A DNA stretch of 64,000 nucleotides from Aureimonas sp. Leaf427. Lineage in GTDB: Bacteria > Pseudomonadota > Alphaproteobacteria > Rhizobiales > Rhizobiaceae. The stretch covers positions 378,574-442,573 of the forward strand of contig NZ_LMQW01000023.1 of assembly GCF_001425485.1 (NCBI RefSeq). The letters are read 5' to 3'. The notes below the pieces were generated by a model. It searched no databases. It saw only the letters and a list, made by a program, of their open reading frames with translations, and was not told the DNA's origin. Position numbers and translations under genes: made by a program. Below, in pieces: positions 1-9,559 of the stretch (the first letter of the stretch is position 1; every line of letters begins with the position of its first letter).

Positions 1-2
1 CG

Positions 3-272
3 CTGTTCCAGCCGGAAAGCCGTGCTTCCTTACGCCGGCTGAGCCATCTCGGCCTGACCGACGCTCTGCGGGCGACGACCGACGAGCAGACCTTCACCTT
101 CTGGGACTACCAGGCCGGCGCCTGGCAGCGCGACAACGGCATTCGCATCGACCATCTTCTGCTCTCGCCGGAAGCGGCCGAGCGCATGGTTTCGGTCGGC
201 GTGGACAAGCATGTGCGCGGCTGGGAGAAGCCGTCGGACCACGTTCCGGTCTTGGTGGAACTCGCCAGCTGA
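3..272 (+). CDS. xthA: Exodeoxyribonuclease III, C-terminal part (gene enters from the left edge)
   Basis: The reading frame is open from the window edge and encodes the last 89 residues of an ExoIII/AP-endonuclease family protein. ExoIII removes nucleotides from the 3' ends of duplex DNA and cuts at abasic sites in base excision repair. The fragment has the family's closing motifs: a 'RIDHLL' stretch carrying the conserved Asp, and near the end 'PSDHVPV', which holds the catalytic Asp-His pair. It converges on exoR, and an xthA-exoR neighbourhood is common in rhizobia, which supports both calls. The start lies outside the window, so full length cannot be judged. Confidence 0.9.
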   Translation: MFQPESRASLRRLSHLGLTDALRATTDEQTFTFWDYQAGAWQRDNGIRIDHLLLSPEAAERMVSVGVDKHVRGWEKPSDHVPVLVELAS

Positions 273-415
273 AGCGCGACGGACTGTCGGCGCGAACGTC
301 CCATGCCGGGGGCCTGCGGCTTCGGCGGTCGACGACATCGCCGTGGTTTCGAAAGCGTCGGCGGGAAACACACGCCGAGCGATGACCGAGACCCGTCGCC
401 CCCGACGTTCCGCTA

Positions 416-1234
416 TCAGTTCTTGGCGATGGTGCCCTGATGCTCTTCGGCATAGGCGAGCGCCGTGCGCCGGTCGCCTTCGCTGGCGAGCGAGAAGACC
501 TCTTCCTGAAGCGGCCTGATCCACCGCTCGTCCTTTTCCGTCGCATGCCGCAGGGCCAGCGTCAGCATGGCGAGCCCCCTCACCGGCTGGGCCTGAAGCG
601 AGATCTTCTCGCCGTCGAAGAGGAGGTAGCCGAGCAGAGCCTGTGCGCCCGTATTGCCCTTTTCCGCGGACAGTTTCAGCCAACGGGCCGCCTGACGCGG
701 ATTCGGCCGGCCGCCGTCGCCGTTCAGCAGCATGCGGCCGAGTTCGAACTGCGCCTTCGGATCGCCGAAGATCGAGGCGGCATGGAAATAGAGCTGACGA
801 GCCTGGGGCAGGTCGACGCTGACGGGCGTTCCGGGAATGCCGGTCCGCATGTAGTCGCCGAGCGCCACGACGGAACTCGCGACATAGGCGGCGTTGGGGG
901 ATGACGACGTGTCGTCCTCGTCCTCGGCGATGATCTCCTCGAAGATCTTGAAGGCCTCGTAGTCGTTTTCGGGAACGCCGTCCCCTTGGGCATACATCTG
1001 CCCGAGCTTCCAGCGCGCGCCGGCATGGCCCTTCTCGGCGGCGTAGCGGAGCGCCTCGAAGGCCTCCAGCTTCTCGCCGCGCTTGTAGGCTTTGAAGCCG
1101 AGGCTGAAGACCTCGCCCGGTGCGCGCTCGATGGGAACGACGGTCTTCGGGTCCAAGGCGAAAGCCGAGCCTGCGAAGGACAGCAGCGCTACGGAACCGA
1201 ACAGAGCGGAAAGAACGGTCTTAAAGCCGTGCAT
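416..1234 (-). CDS. exoR: ExoR-like periplasmic Sel1-repeat regulator
   Basis: The protein is 272 residues with an N-terminal signal peptide (basic start, hydrophobic core, cleavage after 'SAFA', about residue 26). Sel1-type tetratricopeptide repeats follow, for example 'ALRYAAEKGHAGARWKLGQM' and 'AQFELGRMLLNGDG'. The order and wording of the repeats match rhizobial ExoR. In Sinorhizobium ExoR is a periplasmic protein that holds the sensor kinase ExoS inactive and so controls the ChvI regulon (succinoglycan, flagella, acid response). I chose the ATG at 1234 because it begins the signal peptide; the open frame continues upstream without typical sequence. ExoS and ChvI are not in this window. 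The call rests on family resemblance plus the xthA neighbour. Confidence 0.82.
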   Translation of the reverse strand: MHGFKTVLSALFGSVALLSFAGSAFALDPKTVVPIERAPGEVFSLGFKAYKRGEKLEAFEALRYAAEKGHAGARWKLGQMYAQGDGVPENDYEAFKIFEEIIAEDEDDTSSSPNAAYVASSVVALGDYMRTGIPGTPVSVDLPQARQLYFHAASIFGDPKAQFELGRMLLNGDGGRPNPRQAARWLKLSAEKGNTGAQALLGYLLFDGEKISLQAQPVRGLAMLTLALRHATEKDERWIRPLQEEVFSLASEGDRRTALAYAEEHQGTIAKN

Positions 1235-1634
1235 GACGACCCATTTCCCGTCGAGAGGGACACACGACACGAGAACCCGTTTCGGACAGGACGGCACGAC
1301 GGGAGCCCGTCGGGGCACCGCGCATCGAGCTCGGCGAAGCGAAGTAACGATTTGGAATCAGCGTCTTGCCGGTCACGTCGGACCGGTTCGAGAAGCTGTC
1401 TTCGTGTGACGATCGCACGTTCATCCCAGTCCTTCAGGGTCGTCCCGGCACGGTCCGCCTGTCGGCGATTCCGATCCCACGCGCTGTGACGACGTGCGTT
1501 GGTTGAGCGTCGTTTATGGCGGCTTAGCGGCACATTCCATCCCTGACAGATTAGCAGGTGCACGATTGCAATAGTGTTGCCGAATACCAACATTTTGTTT
1601 CAGGACCGCGTCGCGTTAAGCATCGCCTGAACGC
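1235..1634. other. Intergenic region upstream of exoR
   Basis: About 400 bases between the exoR start and the terminator of the porin gene. I see no convincing gene. It should hold the exoR promoter, but no clear -35/-10 pair stands out. Confidence 0.5.
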
Positions 1635-1669
1635 AAAAGGCCCCCCGGCATCGCTGCCGGAGGGCCTTT
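1635..1669 (-). terminator. Rho-independent-type terminator of the FadL-like porin gene
   Basis: A GC-rich inverted repeat, AAAGGCCC against GGGCCTTT with an inner CGGCA/TGCCG stem, lies just beyond the stop of the minus-strand porin gene. Read on the minus strand the stem runs into a short T-rich tail. Confidence 0.7.
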
Positions 1670-1704
1670 CGTCCGTCGAAGGAGGGAGCTTGCCGCTCCC
1701 GGCT

Positions 1705-3135
1705 TTAGAACGTGAACTTCACCGAAGCCGTGGCGCCGTAGATACGGTCGTTGCCGACCGCGGCGTCGAAGAAGGCGCCTTCCGAGATCTTCTGCTCGCC
1801 ATCGCTCCAGAAGCCGACGAGACCGCCGAGACGGATTTCGCTCCAGGAGGCCGGCTTGTAGGAGACGCCGGCCGAGATCGTGTAGAGATCGGTGTAGGTC
1901 GTGTCCGAACCCGTCGAGACGCCGCGATCGTAGCCGAGCGTGATCGCGCCCGAGACCTGATCGTTGAACGCCCTGCCGAGGCCGAGCGAAGCCGTGTAGC
2001 CGTCGCGCCAGTTATAGGGCGAGTAGCTCGACGAGGTGCCGGTGGCGGCGCTGCTGATGGTCGAGATGACGGACTTGTTCGTGCTCCAATCGGTCCAGCG
2101 GAAGGAGCCGAGAAGAAGTGTGCCGGGCGCGATGCCGGTCTGGGCGTTCAGCTGCAGGTATTGCGGGCTCGTCGAGTCGTTGAGGGTCGAGGTGATCGGG
2201 ATGACGGTTCCCGGCGTGAGCCCCTGGAGCGCCAGAACACCCGCGGTGCCGCCAGCGAGCGTACCGGACAAAGCGATCTGTCGCTGGTCCGGCGTCAGGA
2301 TGTAGGCAGGACCCGTGATCGTCACCGTGCCGCCGCCGGTGATGTCCGTGTGGTCGACTTCCGAACGGTAGAGCGCCTGCACGCGCAACGCGATCTCAGG
2401 CATTTCGACCGCCGCGCCGATACGGAAGCCAAGTTCGTAATCGCCTTCCGTGTCCACGTCGACCCTGGAAGGAAGAACCAGTCGGCCGCCGGGGCTGATC
2501 AGGTTGACGCCGCCGATGATCGGACGAGTCGCCGGATTGGCGAGGAAGGCATTGTTCAGGCTGCGTTCGCCGTAGCTCTGGCCGTTGAAGTCGATATCTT
2601 CCGCAAAGACGCCGCCGATCAGGCTGAACCGCATCGTTTCGGTCGAGTAGCTCGCGCGGCAGGTGCCGCTGAACTCTTCGGAGTCGAAATCCGTGCCAAG
2701 CGTGCGCGAGTAGTTCTGCGAGGTGGCATCTGTCAGCCGGGTGCGCGCCGCGTCCGCGACGGGACGGCCGTCGGTTGTCGCCGACACCTGACGCGGCAGG
2801 GCACCGCCGGGGGAGAAGTCGTAGTCGCCTTCGGCCGCGAAGGATTCGACGTAGTTCGCCGCGCATCCGAACACGTCGGAGCCGACATAGAAGGCGGCCG
2901 AGGGAAGACCGTACTTGCCGGTATAGTCGCCGAAGTCGCCGCTGACGCCGTTGATGGTCTCGAAGCCGCGATTGGGCTTCACGTAGGTCGCCCCCAAGCG
3001 CGACGCGAAGGTCCCTTTCTCGAACAGGATGTCCGTATCGGCGATGCTGCGCTGGAAACCGCCGGCGAAAGCCGGAGACGTCAGGACCATTGCGACGAAC
3101 GCAGTTCCTGCAAGGATCAATTTCTTGGTCGACAT
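1705..3135 (-). CDS. OmpP1/FadL-family outer-membrane transporter
   Basis: The protein is 476 residues with a signal peptide ending near 'SPAFA' (about residue 24). Mature sequence begins 'GGFQRSIADTDILFEKG', the typical start of FadL/TodX family barrels in Rhizobiales. The rest alternates short amphipathic strands, and the chain ends in Phe ('VKFTF'), the usual outer-membrane barrel signature. FadL proteins carry long-chain fatty acids or other hydrophobic substrates across the outer membrane; the substrate here is not known. A strong Shine-Dalgarno (GGGGGAAG) precedes the ATG. The gene stands alone and has its own terminator. Two extracellular Cys residues in the N-terminal half may form a disulfide. 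Confidence 0.85.
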   Translation of the reverse strand: MSTKKLILAGTAFVAMVLTSPAFAGGFQRSIADTDILFEKGTFASRLGATYVKPNRGFETINGVSGDFGDYTGKYGLPSAAFYVGSDVFGCAANYVESFAAEGDYDFSPGGALPRQVSATTDGRPVADAARTRLTDATSQNYSRTLGTDFDSEEFSGTCRASYSTETMRFSLIGGVFAEDIDFNGQSYGERSLNNAFLANPATRPIIGGVNLISPGGRLVLPSRVDVDTEGDYELGFRIGAAVEMPEIALRVQALYRSEVDHTDITGGGTVTITGPAYILTPDQRQIALSGTLAGGTAGVLALQGLTPGTVIPITSTLNDSTSPQYLQLNAQTGIAPGTLLLGSFRWTDWSTNKSVISTISSAATGTSSSYSPYNWRDGYTASLGLGRAFNDQVSGAITLGYDRGVSTGSDTTYTDLYTISAGVSYKPASWSEIRLGGLVGFWSDGEQKISEGAFFDAAVGNDRIYGATASVKFTF

Positions 3136-3350
3136 ATGGCTTCCCCCACGATGAGCCGGTCCTGCTCTTGCCGGCAGGGCCCGCTAGAGCCCTTTGACGC
3201 GAACGTAAGATAACTTGGGCCGGTTGGATATCGTGAAGCTGACGTTATCGGCGCCGGAGGCGCGCCGTCAGAGCTAATGCTTAGAACGATTACACAAGTT
3301 CAAGCTGTTGTTCTGCAACATTAAAGCGGTCGAAGAATAGGTGTAAACCA

Positions 3351-3374
3351 TGAGGGCGGCGACGCCGCCGCCCT
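3351..3374 (-). terminator. GC-rich hairpin downstream of valS
   Basis: GAGGGCGGC pairs perfectly with GCCGCCCTC around a six-base loop, between the valS stop and the porin promoter. There is no clear T tract, so termination efficiency is uncertain. Confidence 0.5.
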
Positions 3375-3431
3375 CTGAACCCGGTGAAATCGCGGAGCGA
3401 CCGTGACCGAATTGCGACAGACCGTAAGCTT

Positions 3432-6215
3432 TTATGAATCAAGCTGATCCAACGCATTCGCAAGGCGCTCGCCTTCCAGGCGATAGGCCGCCTGCTTTTC
3501 GCGCTCCTCCGCCACGACCTCTTCCGGCGCGTTCGCGACGAACTTCTCGTTGGAGAGCTTCTTGTCGATCCGGGCGACCTCGCCGTCGGCCTTGGCCTTG
3601 GCCTTCACGAGGCGGGCGCGTTCGGCCGCGATGTCGATCATGCCGCCCAGCGGCATGGCGAAGACGCTGGGGCCGACGACGATTCGGGCCGACTGGCGGG
3701 ATGAGGCATCGACGGGCGCGACCTGCGTCACCCTGGCCAGCCGGCGCAGGGAGGCGCCGTGGCGCTCCAGACGCGCCGACAGGGCCGAATCGGGCTGCAC
3801 GACCTCCAGAGCCGCCTCGGCGGCCGGGGGCACGTTCATCTCCGAGCGGACCGAACGAATCTCGCTGACGAGCGCGATCAGCCAGTTGATGTCGTCCGCC
3901 GCCTCGGCATCCTCGAACGCGAGAGACGGCCAGTTCGTGTGGCAGAGGAGATCCGGTCGGGGGGAGCTTTCCGGCGCCGTCGTCGTCCAAAGCTCCTCGG
4001 TGAGGAAGGGCATGAACGGGTGGAGCAGCGCGAAGATGCGGTCGAGCGCATAGCCGGTGACGCGCCGCGTCTCCTCCTTCGCCGCCTCGTCCTCGCCCAT
4101 CATCACGGGCTTGGACAGCTCCAGATACCAGTCGCAGAACGTGTTCCAGACGAAGCGGTAGATCGCGCCGGAGGCATCGTTGTAGCGATAGGCCTCAATC
4201 GCCGCCGTCGTCTCCGCGATGGTGCGCGAAAGCTCCGTCAGGAGCCAGCGGTTCAGCTGGAGGGTGAGCGTCTCCGGGAGAACCTCCTCGCCATGGCGCG
4301 CGCCGTTCATTTCGGCGAAGCGCGTCGCGTTCCAAAGCTTGGTGCCGAAGTTGCGGTAGCCGGCGATGCGCTGGGGATCGAGCTTCACGTCGCGCCCCTG
4401 CGCGGCCATGATGGCCAGCGTGAAGCGCAGCGCGTCCGCGCCGTATTCCTCGATGAGGTCGAGCGGATCGATGACGTTGCCCTTGGACTTCGACATCTTG
4501 GCCCCGTTCTTGTCGCGGACGAGGGCGTGCAGATAGACGGTGCCGAAAGGCTCCTTCTCCATGCAGAACAGGCCCATCATCATCATCCGGGCGACCCAGA
4601 AGAAGATGATGTCGAAGCCGGAGATGACGACGCTCGTCGGATAGTAGGTGGCAAGCTCCGGCGTCTTGTCGGGCCAGCCGAGCGTCGAGAAGGGCCAGAG
4701 GCCCGACGAGAACCAGGTGTCGAGGACATCCTCGTCGCGCGTCAGGAAGCCGGAACGCGCCTCCGCGTCATCCGCGAGACGGCGCGCTTCGGCGTCGTCG
4801 ATCGTGCCGTTGACGACGTAATGCGCCAGCGCCTCGGCGACGGCCTCCTCCTCGGTCGTGGCGACGAAGACCTGCCCGTCCGGCCCGTACCAGGCCGGAA
4901 TCTGATGGCCCCACCAGAGCTGGCGCGAGATGCACCAGGGCTGGATGTTCTCCATCCAGGCGAAGTAGGTCTTCTCCCAGTTTTCGGGCACGAACTTCGT
5001 GCGGCCCTCGCGGACGCTCGCGATGGCGGGCTCGGCCAGCGTCTTGGCGTCGACCCACCACTGGTCGGTGAGGAAGGGCTCGATCGGCACGCCGCCGCGG
5101 TCGCCGTGCGGGACCATGTGCGTGTGGTCCTCGACCTTGGCGAGATAGCCGCCGGCCTCCATCATCTCGACGATCTTGGCGCGGGCGACGAAGCGCGGCA
5201 GGCCGTCGAGCGCGGCGATCGTCGCCTCGAGATCGGCCGAGGGCGCGAGCCCGTCGAGGAAGTCCTCGTTGCCGGCAATCGTGATGTTCGCCTCGACGGT
5301 GAGAATGTTGATCTTCGCCAGATCGTGGCGGCGGCCGACCTCGAAATCGTTGGTGTCGTGGGCCGGCGTCAGCTTCACCGCGCCGGTGCCGGCCTCGGGA
5401 TCGGCATAGTCGTCGGCGACGACCGGGATCAGGCGCCCGACCAGCGGCAGGCGCAGCCGCTTGCCGACGATGGCGCGATAGCGCTCGTCCTCCGGGTTCA
5501 CCGCGACGCCGCTATCGCCGAGCATGGTCTCGGGCCGCGTCGTCGCGACGGTGAGGAAGGTCTCGGGATTCTCGGGATCGAAGGCGACGCCGTCGATCGG
5601 ATAGCGGAAGTGCCAGAGATGGCCCTTGACCTCGCGCTGCTCGACCTCGATGTCCGAAATGGCGGTCTGCAGGACCGGGTCCCAGGAGACGAGACGCTTG
5701 TCCTTGTAGATCAGCCCCTTGCGATACATGGCGACGAAGACCTCGCGCACGGCGCGCGACAGGCCCTCGTCCATGGTGAAGCGCTCGCGCGACCAGTCGC
5801 AGGAGGCGCCGAGGCGACGGAGCTGGCCGAGGATCGAGCCGCCGGACTCCTCCTTCCACTCCCAGACCCGCTCGACGAAGGCCTCGCGGCCCATGTCGCG
5901 GCGGCCCGGCAGCTGGCGGTCGCGAAGCTGGCGCTCGACGACCATCTGCGTGGCGATGCCGGCATGGTCCATGCCGGGCTGCCAGAGCACGTTCTTGCCG
6001 CGCATGCGCTCGAAGCGGACGAGCACGTCCTGCAGCGTGTTGTTCAGCGCGTGGCCGATATGGAGCGAGCCGGTGACGTTCGGCGGGGGAATGACGATCG
6101 AGAAGGGCTCCGCGCCCTCCTTGGCGCCGGCGCCGGCCCGAAAAGCGTCTGCCGCCTCCCAGCGTGCGGCGATCCGCGGCTCGATGGCGGAGGCGTCGTA
6201 GGTCTTTTCGATCAT
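3432..6215 (-). CDS. valS: Valine--tRNA ligase
   Basis: This 927-residue cytoplasmic class I aminoacyl-tRNA synthetase charges tRNA-Val with valine. The ATP-binding HIGH motif is at residues 52-55 in 'GSLHIGHA', the KMSKS motif is near residue 572 in 'GAKMSKSKGN', and a CP1 editing domain lies between them. The C-terminus ends with the ValS-specific coiled-coil arm ('ERARLVKAKAKADGEVARIDKKL'-like region, about 860-927). Length and domain order are normal for ValS. Its position next to popZ, tolC and pcm on the same strand is a conserved alphaproteobacterial order. The ATG at 6215 begins the usual 'MIEKTYDA' sequence. Confidence 0.98.
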   Translation of the reverse strand: MIEKTYDASAIEPRIAARWEAADAFRAGAGAKEGAEPFSIVIPPPNVTGSLHIGHALNNTLQDVLVRFERMRGKNVLWQPGMDHAGIATQMVVERQLRDRQLPGRRDMGREAFVERVWEWKEESGGSILGQLRRLGASCDWSRERFTMDEGLSRAVREVFVAMYRKGLIYKDKRLVSWDPVLQTAISDIEVEQREVKGHLWHFRYPIDGVAFDPENPETFLTVATTRPETMLGDSGVAVNPEDERYRAIVGKRLRLPLVGRLIPVVADDYADPEAGTGAVKLTPAHDTNDFEVGRRHDLAKINILTVEANITIAGNEDFLDGLAPSADLEATIAALDGLPRFVARAKIVEMMEAGGYLAKVEDHTHMVPHGDRGGVPIEPFLTDQWWVDAKTLAEPAIASVREGRTKFVPENWEKTYFAWMENIQPWCISRQLWWGHQIPAWYGPDGQVFVATTEEEAVAEALAHYVVNGTIDDAEARRLADDAEARSGFLTRDEDVLDTWFSSGLWPFSTLGWPDKTPELATYYPTSVVISGFDIIFFWVARMMMMGLFCMEKEPFGTVYLHALVRDKNGAKMSKSKGNVIDPLDLIEEYGADALRFTLAIMAAQGRDVKLDPQRIAGYRNFGTKLWNATRFAEMNGARHGEEVLPETLTLQLNRWLLTELSRTIAETTAAIEAYRYNDASGAIYRFVWNTFCDWYLELSKPVMMGEDEAAKEETRRVTGYALDRIFALLHPFMPFLTEELWTTTAPESSPRPDLLCHTNWPSLAFEDAEAADDINWLIALVSEIRSVRSEMNVPPAAEAALEVVQPDSALSARLERHGASLRRLARVTQVAPVDASSRQSARIVVGPSVFAMPLGGMIDIAAERARLVKAKAKADGEVARIDKKLSNEKFVANAPEEVVAEEREKQAAYRLEGERLANALDQLDS

Positions 6216-6382
6216 TGATCTATCCGATGGCGGTCCGGTAGGGATGGCGCATCGGTTACGCCCAAGCTTTCGGGCCTGTCAACGAAAGGGCGGCCTCAAC
6301 AGCCGCCCACCCTCAAAAGACGTTGAAAACGAAGCTCGTGGGCATGTCCCATGGACCGCGGCCGACCGGCTTCCGCCTGATC

Positions 6383-7549
6383 TCAGCGGCGAACGCCCCG
6401 GGACACGCGCTCGATCTCTTCGCGCACGAGGCGCTCGACGAGGCGGGGCAGATTGTCGTCCAGCCAGTCCTGCAGCATGGGGCGCAGCATCTCGCGGGCC
6501 ATATCCTCCATCGACTTCATCTGCCCGTCGCGAATGGCGCGGGCGAGATCGTCGAAGGCTGCCGCAACCTGCGTTCCCGCCTGCTCCGACATGAGCGCGG
6601 AAGCCTCGCGCACCACGGAGGCCGTGGGAGTCGCGGGCTTGGCCGGCTCGGATTCGAACGAGGCGCGCGAGGCGACGGGAGCGGATGCGGGGCTCGACCG
6701 CTCGGCAACCGGAGCCGCCGCCGCAGGAGCCTCGGGCAGAGGCGCTGGCGCGGGCGCTTCGGCTGAACGATCGCGGGCGGAGACGAGCGCGGCGTTGCGG
6801 TCGATGGCCTCGACGAAGTCCGCTTCGTCGAAATCGACCATGAAATCGTCGTCGGCTTCGACCGGCTCGACGCTCTCGGCGACGGATGCCGCGTCCGCTT
6901 CGACCAGATCCGGCGCCAATGCCACGGCGAGCGTCGAGGCCACCGGAGCGGACTGAGGCTCGTCGCTCGACACCGGTTTTGCAACCGAGGTCGTCGCCGC
7001 GTCGGAAAGGTCGGACGAGGCGGAAGGAATCTCGGTGGCCACCGTCGCCTCGATCGCCGAGTCGGCTTCCGCACCCTTGCGGGACACCGGCCGATCGAGC
7101 ACGGACCATGTCTCGACATCGTCGAGCTCGCGCGCCCAGCGATCCGTCGCGACCACGGGCTCGACGACGAGCGAAGCCTCTGCGGGCTCCACGCTGGAAG
7201 ACGGCGACGCGGCCGGCTCCTGCGCCGACGGCTCTCCGGCGCTGTTGGCAGGCTCGGACAGCGGCACCCAGCGCTCGTCGGCATCGTCCGCGACGGGCGG
7301 CATCGACGGCGCCACAGAGCCTCGGTCGGCGAAGGGCACGACGCGAGCCGCCTGGGCCGGGAGCGCGAAGGATGTGGGACGCTCGGGCGCGGTGTCCTGC
7401 GCGATCGCGGCGCGATCGGCCGCGGCGACGCGCGCGGCATTGGACGCCAGGCTCGCGCCGGGCTTCTCGTCGCTGCTTTCGATGATACGGCGGATGGAGG
7501 CCAGGATCTCGTCCATCGACGGTTCCTTGGAGGGACTGGCTTGGCTCAT
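6383..7549 (-). CDS. popZ: PopZ-like polar organizing protein (DUF2497)
   Basis: The protein is 388 residues. The N-terminal peptide 'PSMDEILASIRRII' (about residues 10-23) is the conserved short helix of PopZ. A long acidic, Ala/Pro/Ser-rich and probably disordered linker follows. The C-terminal 80 residues ('DMAREMLRPMLQDWLDDNLP', 'LVREEIERVSR') are the conserved self-assembly helices. PopZ forms a cell-pole matrix that anchors the chromosome origin through ParB and recruits cell-cycle regulators. It is much longer than Caulobacter PopZ but in line with long Rhizobiales versions. I place the start at the ATG at 7549; the frame stays open upstream but lacks family sequence. Gene order with valS and tolC supports the call. 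Confidence 0.88.
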   Translation of the reverse strand: MSQASPSKEPSMDEILASIRRIIESSDEKPGASLASNAARVAAADRAAIAQDTAPERPTSFALPAQAARVVPFADRGSVAPSMPPVADDADERWVPLSEPANSAGEPSAQEPAASPSSSVEPAEASLVVEPVVATDRWARELDDVETWSVLDRPVSRKGAEADSAIEATVATEIPSASSDLSDAATTSVAKPVSSDEPQSAPVASTLAVALAPDLVEADAASVAESVEPVEADDDFMVDFDEADFVEAIDRNAALVSARDRSAEAPAPAPLPEAPAAAAPVAERSSPASAPVASRASFESEPAKPATPTASVVREASALMSEQAGTQVAAAFDDLARAIRDGQMKSMEDMAREMLRPMLQDWLDDNLPRLVERLVREEIERVSRGVRR

Positions 7550-7920
7550 GGCAAGGCTTTCCGCATCGTCCGGACCGCCCGACGCCGGCGGCCGAATCAT
7601 GCGTTCAGACTATCGCGGAAACCCCGTCGAATGAATCCCCGAAGCCGGCCTTCTACAGAATTCCTTAAGAACCGTTAACGAGGCTGGCGAGCCTGTGTCC
7701 GAATGGACGCAGCCCTGCAGCCTCGTCGCATCCGCAACGGCTCGACCGGCGAAATCTCCGGTCCGTCAACGACTTCGGGAGGGTGGAAGGCCCCCGTCGA
7801 AGCGTCTGCGCAGCGCCGCCGGCACGACCCGCACGCCATCGACGGGTGCTTCGAGCGGCTCTTTGGCCTGCGACCCGGCCAGCCCGATCAGCGAGCCGCT
7901 CGCCAGCAGGTGCCAACGAA
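7550..7920. other. Intergenic region upstream of popZ
   Basis: About 370 bases between the popZ start and the tolC terminator. I see no gene with a credible start or composition. The popZ promoter should lie here. Confidence 0.5.
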
Positions 7921-7954
7921 AAAAGGCAACGGACCTGACGATCCGTTGCCTTTT
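7921..7954 (-). terminator. Strong intrinsic terminator of tolC
   Basis: AAAAGGCAACGGA pairs perfectly with TCCGTTGCCTTTT (13 bp, eight-base loop), 22 bases past the tolC stop. On the minus strand the stem is followed by a run of T. Confidence 0.9.
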
Positions 7955-7975
7955 ATTTCGAAGCTGTAGGAGAGC

Positions 7976-9406
7976 TTAGCGGCCGTCGGGCGTGCGAAGT
8001 CCGTACCACTTGTCCTTGACCGCGTCGTAGTGCTCCTGCGGCTTGTAGACGGCGACGTCGAGGCCGAGGCGCGTGGCGGAGAGCCGGCCGATCGCGGAGG
8101 ACAGAGCGTAGCCCGCGACGACCTCGTCGCGCTGCGAGCCGACGAGCAGGATCTGCGCGGAGATCACGTCGGCCTGGGCGTTCAGGACGTCGAGCGTCGT
8201 GCGCTGGCCGACATTGCGCTCTTCGATGACGCCGTTCAGCGCCAGACGAGCGGCGCTGACCTGCGCGCTGTAGCCGGACACGTTGGCGCGGGCGGCCTGA
8301 AGCTCGGCCCAGGCGGTCGCCACGGCGGCGCGAACCTGATCACGAGCGCCGTCCACCTCGATCTGGCGCTGGCCGAGAACTTCCTTGGCCTGCCGGATCT
8401 GGGAGGACCGAAGACCGCCCTCGTAGATCGGGATCGTCAGCGTCGCGCCGACACTCGCGGAAAGCTGGTTCTGCGTGGTGACGTCGACGCCCGGCAGATT
8501 GGCCGAATTGGGATCGGTGTCGCTCAACGCATATTGGTTCTGAACCGTGCCGTTGAGGCTGAGGTTCGGAAGCAATGTGCCTTCGGCGGACTTCACCTGG
8601 AAGGCCGCGGCATCGACCGCGAATATCGTGGCGAGGATCGCAGGATGCTCTTTCTGCGAGATATCGAGCGCCGAGGTGATGCTGGACGGGATGAGACCCT
8701 TGGGCTGGCGACCCGGCGCGAGATCGCGCGGAACGTCGCCGATGATCCGCAGATAGCTGGCTTCGCTCGTCGCAACCTGCGCCAGAGCGGAGTTCAGGAG
8801 AGCGGTCGACAGGGCCTGCTCCGATTCGGCCTGGGCGACGTCCGTGCGCGTGCCCTCGCCGACGTCGAACCGCGCTCGCGCGGCACGCACCTGCTCCTGA
8901 AGGAAGGAGAGGTTCTGGCGGCGCAGGTCGGCGATCTGGCGGTCGCGCAGCACGTTCATGTAGACGGACGAAGCGTCGAAGAGCGTGTTCTGCTCGGTGT
9001 TGGCGAGATTGTTCTGCGCCGCCTTCACCTGCGCCTCTGCGGCGCGAATATTGTTCGGCGTCTGGAACCCGTCGAAGAGTGTCTGGTTGATCGTGATGCC
9101 GGCGCCAAGAACGCCGGTGCGGCCGCGGGAGGACGGGAGATCGTCGCCGAAGGTCGTTCGGGAGCGTTCGGCGCTCGTCGTACCGGAGCCTCGGATGATC
9201 GGCCTCAGACCGGACTTGGCCTGCGGCACGTTCTCGTCGGTGGCGCGAAGCTGGGCCCGGGCGACGTTGAGATCGTGGTTGTTCCGGTAGGCACGCGCCA
9301 GTGCGCCCGTCAGGTTCTCCGCGTCGGCGGAAACCAGAGTACCGAAGAATGTGGACGCGGCCAGGGCCGCTCCGATCCAGACAGTATGACGCAAGACGTT
9401 CTCCAC
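7976..9406 (-). CDS. tolC: TolC-family outer-membrane channel protein
   Basis: About 476 residues with a signal peptide ('AALAASTFFGTLVSADA'). Two repeated TolC halves of long helices follow, with the familiar 'AYRNNHDLNVARAQLRATDE' start and a second-half copy around 'QIRQAKEVLGQRQIEVDGAR'. TolC trimers form the outer-membrane duct of type I secretion systems and RND efflux pumps. No partner transporter is adjacent. There is no ATG in the right place. I use the GTG at 9406, which has AGGGG just upstream; the TTG at 9394, with GGAG six bases upstream, is equally possible. The gene lies between popZ and pcm, as in other Rhizobiales. Confidence 0.9.
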   Translation of the reverse strand: MENVLRHTVWIGAALAASTFFGTLVSADAENLTGALARAYRNNHDLNVARAQLRATDENVPQAKSGLRPIIRGSGTTSAERSRTTFGDDLPSSRGRTGVLGAGITINQTLFDGFQTPNNIRAAEAQVKAAQNNLANTEQNTLFDASSVYMNVLRDRQIADLRRQNLSFLQEQVRAARARFDVGEGTRTDVAQAESEQALSTALLNSALAQVATSEASYLRIIGDVPRDLAPGRQPKGLIPSSITSALDISQKEHPAILATIFAVDAAAFQVKSAEGTLLPNLSLNGTVQNQYALSDTDPNSANLPGVDVTTQNQLSASVGATLTIPIYEGGLRSSQIRQAKEVLGQRQIEVDGARDQVRAAVATAWAELQAARANVSGYSAQVSAARLALNGVIEERNVGQRTTLDVLNAQADVISAQILLVGSQRDEVVAGYALSSAIGRLSATRLGLDVAVYKPQEHYDAVKDKWYGLRTPDGR

Positions 9407-9559
9407 TTCCCCTGCAGCACCGCCGCCCAAAACCCGACTGGGCTCGAACCGCAGGCGCTACCGCATCCGCCCGGACCGCCGAGATGTCTCGATGGCCGCG
9501 CTGATCCTATGCGACATTAGCATCACATTACCGACTTGGCTGTGGCTGGAAAAACCACA

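Noticed and set aside
3759..6218. Very long open frame antisense to valS (over 800 codons)
   Set aside because: valS on the other strand is certain. The antisense frame is open only because high-GC codon bias removes stop codons; its product is Arg/Asp/Val-rich and matches nothing.
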